Assembly (NCBI GenBank): GCA_019828565.1
Contig: JAHDYR010000019.1
Span: 236,618-300,617, forward strand
Source: Carpediemonas membranifera
Lineage: Eukaryota; Fornicata
Direction of reading: 5' to 3'
DNA: 64,000 nt
Below, in pieces: positions 61,601-64,000 of the stretch (its first letter is position 1; each line of letters begins with the position of its first letter). Made by a program: the position numbers and the translations under genes. Below the pieces are notes generated by a model, which worked only from the letters and a program-made list of their open reading frames with translations, was not told the DNA's origin and ran no database searches.

Positions 61601-64000
61601 CCGTCGCATGCACTGTCGAGGGGCTCACAGTTGCCAACGCCGACTGCGATGCCGGATACTACTGCATCGGCGGTGCGTCCACTGCACGTCCGACGGACGG
61701 CATCACCGGGGGCCAGTGCTCCAAGGGCCACTACTGCCCTGCCGGGTCCTACCAAGAGACGGCCTGCCCCACGGGCACCTACAACCCGACCAAGGGCGGC
61801 AGCTCCCTCGCCGACTGCCTTGACTGCCCCGGCGGCTACTACTGCGACACGGAGGGTCAGACATCCTACTCCAAGACCTGCGCTGAGGGTTACTACTGCT
61901 CTGCTGGTGCATCCGTGGCCAGTCCGACAGACATCGCGACTGGAAACAAGTGCCCTGTTGGGTATTACTGCCCGGCTGGCTCTAGCGTACCTGTCGCGTG
62001 CGAGGCTGGCACGTTCCAGGGTGCCACGGGCCAGAGCGAGTGCGATGCATGCCCCGCGGGCTATTACTGCCCTGAAGGCACTGCCGCGTACACTAGCTTC
62101 AACTGCCCTGCTGGTTACTACTGCCCCGCCGGCACCGAGGCCTCCCAGGAGAACCCCTGCCCGGCTGGCACCTACTCGAACTCCACCGGCCTTGTCTCCG
62201 AGGACGAGTGCGAGCCGTGCGACTCGGGTTACGCCTGTAACGGTGAGGCCCTGTCTGAGCCCACCGGCCAGTGCAAGGCCGGCTACGTCTGCCCTGGCGG
62301 CGCCGAGTCTGACATGCCCGACGACGAGGCCGGTAACGTCCCCTGCCCCGCTGGCTACTACTGCGAGAAGGGCTCTTCTGCCGCCACGGCCTGCCCGATT
62401 GGGACCATGAACCCCAGCACTGGCGGCACAAGCGTTGACGACTGCGGCGCCTGCACTGCGGGCTACTACTGCAGTTCCACTGGCCTCAGCGCCCCCACAG
62501 GTTCTTGCGACGCCGGGTACTACTGCCCTGAGAACCTTGGGTCGAGCGTACCCAACCCCTCGAGCTACAAGTGCCCCGTCGGCAACTACTGCCCTGCTGG
62601 CTCCGACGAGCCCATCGCATGTGCCGACGGCTACTACCAGAGCTCTGCCGGCCAGGCCACGTGCAAGATTTGCACTGCTGGCTACTACTGCCGCGATGGT
62701 GCATCCACCCCGACTGTCTGCCCCGCTGGGTACTACTGCCCGTCCGGCACCGCCATCCCCGAGATGTGCGTCGCCGGCACCTACTCGACCTCCACCGGCC
62801 TCGACGACGCCAGCCAGTGCGCCTCATGCCCCGCCGGCAGCTACTGCTCCGACGGCTCCGTCACGGCCAACTGCACGGCCGGGTACTACTGCTCGGGTGG
62901 GTCTGCCACGCCGACGCCCTCCGGCTCGATGTGCTCGCTCGGCTACTACTGCCCCTCTGGCACTGACTACCCTGTGGCGTGCCCCGAGAACATGTGGTCG
63001 TTCAGCACCGGCGCCATCTCCGAGGACGAGTGCGAGCCCTGCATCGCCGGCTACGAGTGCACGGGCGACTCCCCCTCCCTGTGCAGCCCTGGCATGTACT
63101 GCCCATACAACAAGGACCCCCAGGACTGCCCCACAGGCTCATACAACCCCGTTGAGGGCGCCACTAACATCAGCGCTTGCCTGACTTGCCCGGCCGGCTA
63201 TTTCTGTGATGCCGTGGGCATGTCCGACTTCGCCACGTCCCCGTGCGCCCAGTCGTACTACTGCCCCGAGGCGACACCCGCCCCGATCCTGTGCCCCTCT
63301 GGTACCTACTTCGACGGCGTCAAGGCTGGCGCGAGCACCGACTGCGTGACTTGCCCTGCTGGCTACTACTGCGAGCCCGAGACCGACGAAGACGACGTCA
63401 CGGTCATCTACAAGTACGAGTGTCCCGAGGGCTACTACTGCCCCGAGGGGTCCGAGTCGCCGACCCTCTGCCCGCTCGGCTACTACTACAACCCCGACAG
63501 CACCACCAACGACAAGGCCTCGCTCGACTCGGCTTGCATCATCTGCCCCGCAGGCTACTACTGCAATGACGAGGCCCGCCTGACCAAGGCCCTCTGCGAC
63601 GCAGGCTACATCTGCCTCGAGGGCTCAGGCGTGCCGAACCCCACCGACGGCACCAAGGGCTACGTCTGCCCTGCCGGGTACTACCACTGGCCGGGGCCAC
63701 GACGACGAGCGCATGCCCCACTGAACCTACTGGTCTGGGCCCACGGTGGCGGCACGTCTTTGGGGCATGCAGACCGAGTGCCGAGGGCCGACTTCCGGCC
63801 TGGCTGGCAACGTCGCGCGCGGCCCTCGAAGTGCCTGGCTCGATGCGGCGCGTCTCTTGCTCAAGGCGTTGGGCCACCCGATGCATTCACTTCATCCGCA
63901 CCCATCGGGCATCCGACCAGTTCTGTCCTCTCCATTTATTCTGGGCTCCACCTCGACTCTGATCTGTCCTTTGACTTCCAGATTGCTCCCACCCAGGCCA
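49611..64000 (+). CDS. Giant cysteine-rich secreted or membrane protein (GCC2/GCC3-type repeats), incomplete
   Basis: Exon 1 (49611-49723) encodes a signal peptide, MKKLILLISFFITVAWA, then CSAGEYV. A 34-bp intron leads into exon 2 at 49758. From there one frame stays open to the window end, more than 4,700 codons, and is packed with CxxCPAGYxC and CPAGTYS units, the GCC2/GCC3 (ephrin-receptor-like) module. The first part (to ~53,690) uses C-TCPAGY-C units. The rest uses GYYCPxG units with few other motifs. GC content and Gly/Ala/Ser/Thr/Cys/Tyr content are very high. Fornicates such as Giardia have related high-cysteine membrane proteins. No transmembrane segment is seen inside the window; it may lie beyond. 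From ~63,690 the cysteine pattern breaks off. A surface or secreted role is inferred. Confidence 0.88.
49724..49757 (+). other. Intron, 34 bp (giant cysteine-rich gene)
   Basis: GTTTTA...CTAACACAG, phase 2, separating the signal-peptide exon from the repeat exon. The unspliced frame stops at once at a TAG inside the intron. The 3' end CTAACACAG resembles the fused branch-point/acceptor of Giardia and Trichomonas introns. Confidence 0.9.
49967..52459 (+). repeat. 1,047-bp in-frame tandem repeat in the giant gene (2.4 copies)
   Basis: Units 49967-51013, 51014-52060 and partial 52061-52459 are nearly identical, with a handful of single-base differences (for example near 50341-50346 and 50672). 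The period is 349 codons, so the frame is kept. Copies 2 and 3 share a variant that copy 1 lacks. Confidence 0.95.
58014..59030 (+). repeat. 783-bp offset duplication in the giant gene
   Basis: 58014-58247 and 58797-59030 are identical or nearly so. The wider period of 783 bp (261 codons) also relates 57612 and 58395. The sequence between is more diverged, so this duplication is older than the 1,047-bp one or has been patched by conversion. Confidence 0.85.
63690..64000 (+). other. Loss of the cysteine-repeat pattern at the end of the window
   Basis: The frame is nominally open to 64000, but after GYVCPAGYY the translation becomes Arg/Pro/His-rich with few Cys. Pieces of the repeat pattern (ATTTSACPTEPTG, TSGLAGNV) reappear in the other two frames, which points to one or more small indels or low-quality sequence rather than a new domain. 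Confidence 0.6.

Overview
The window is nuclear DNA from a compact eukaryotic genome. Genes lie on both strands, intergenic gaps are mostly a few hundred bases, and I can place 12 spliceosomal introns, all only 29 to 37 bases long. Several genes are ciliary or cytoskeletal: radial spoke head protein RSPH9, CFAP57 and a striated-fibre assemblin/giardin-family protein. Together with an ISCU scaffold bearing a short basic presequence, tiny introns with GTAYGT...ACACAG ends and a giant GCC2/GCC3-type cysteine-rich surface protein, this fits a free-living flagellate. My best inference is a fornicate metamonad (relatives of Giardia, such as Carpediemonas or Kipferlia). That placement is inference, not proof.

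Layout. 1-13 kb: partial NMNAT, a 1222-residue protein I do not recognise, a DDX47/Rrp3-like helicase, CCT1 chaperonin, a small unknown ORF, RNA polymerase III subunit RPC2 and RSPH9. 14-26 kb: EFR3, CFAP57, prefoldin 6, proteasome RPN8, splicing factor ISY1, an unusual AAA+ protein with three ATPase modules, and a reticulon/ARL6IP1-like ER-shaping protein. 26.8-28.2 kb: a decayed Fanzor (eukaryotic TnpB-family) element. 28-38 kb: SF-assemblin, nucleostemin-like GTPase, a cullin, and a near-perfect 2,902-bp tandem duplication that made a truncated cullin and a truncated branched-chain aminotransferase (BCAT) beside the intact copies. 38-49 kb: a GNAT/coiled-coil protein, a polytopic membrane protein, a SET-domain methyltransferase, a second and longer Fanzor element in opposite orientation, ISCU, and RNA polymerase II subunit RPB2. 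49.6-64 kb: one giant cysteine-rich gene that runs off the window.

Most notable observations. (1) Two Fanzor elements have almost identical leaders but divergent nuclease bodies; a 30-50 bp terminal box also occurs in promoters of host genes. (2) RPB2 and RPC2 carry base-for-base identical 37-bp introns at the same codon position, within about 66 bp of identity. (3) A precise tandem duplication fuses cullin and BCAT pieces. (4) A ~140-nt intergenic element occurs three times, with a paired stem kept by compensating changes in two copies. (5) An AAA+ protein carries three modules with abnormal spacing. (6) The giant surface-type gene is expanding by exact in-frame tandem repeats of 1,047 bp.

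The housekeeping genes cover transcription (RPB2, RPC2), splicing (ISY1), ribosome assembly (DDX47-like, nucleostemin-like), protein folding and turnover (CCT1, PFDN6, RPN8, cullin), Fe-S assembly (ISCU), NAD synthesis (NMNAT), amino-acid metabolism (BCAT) and cilia. They are not arranged as operons.
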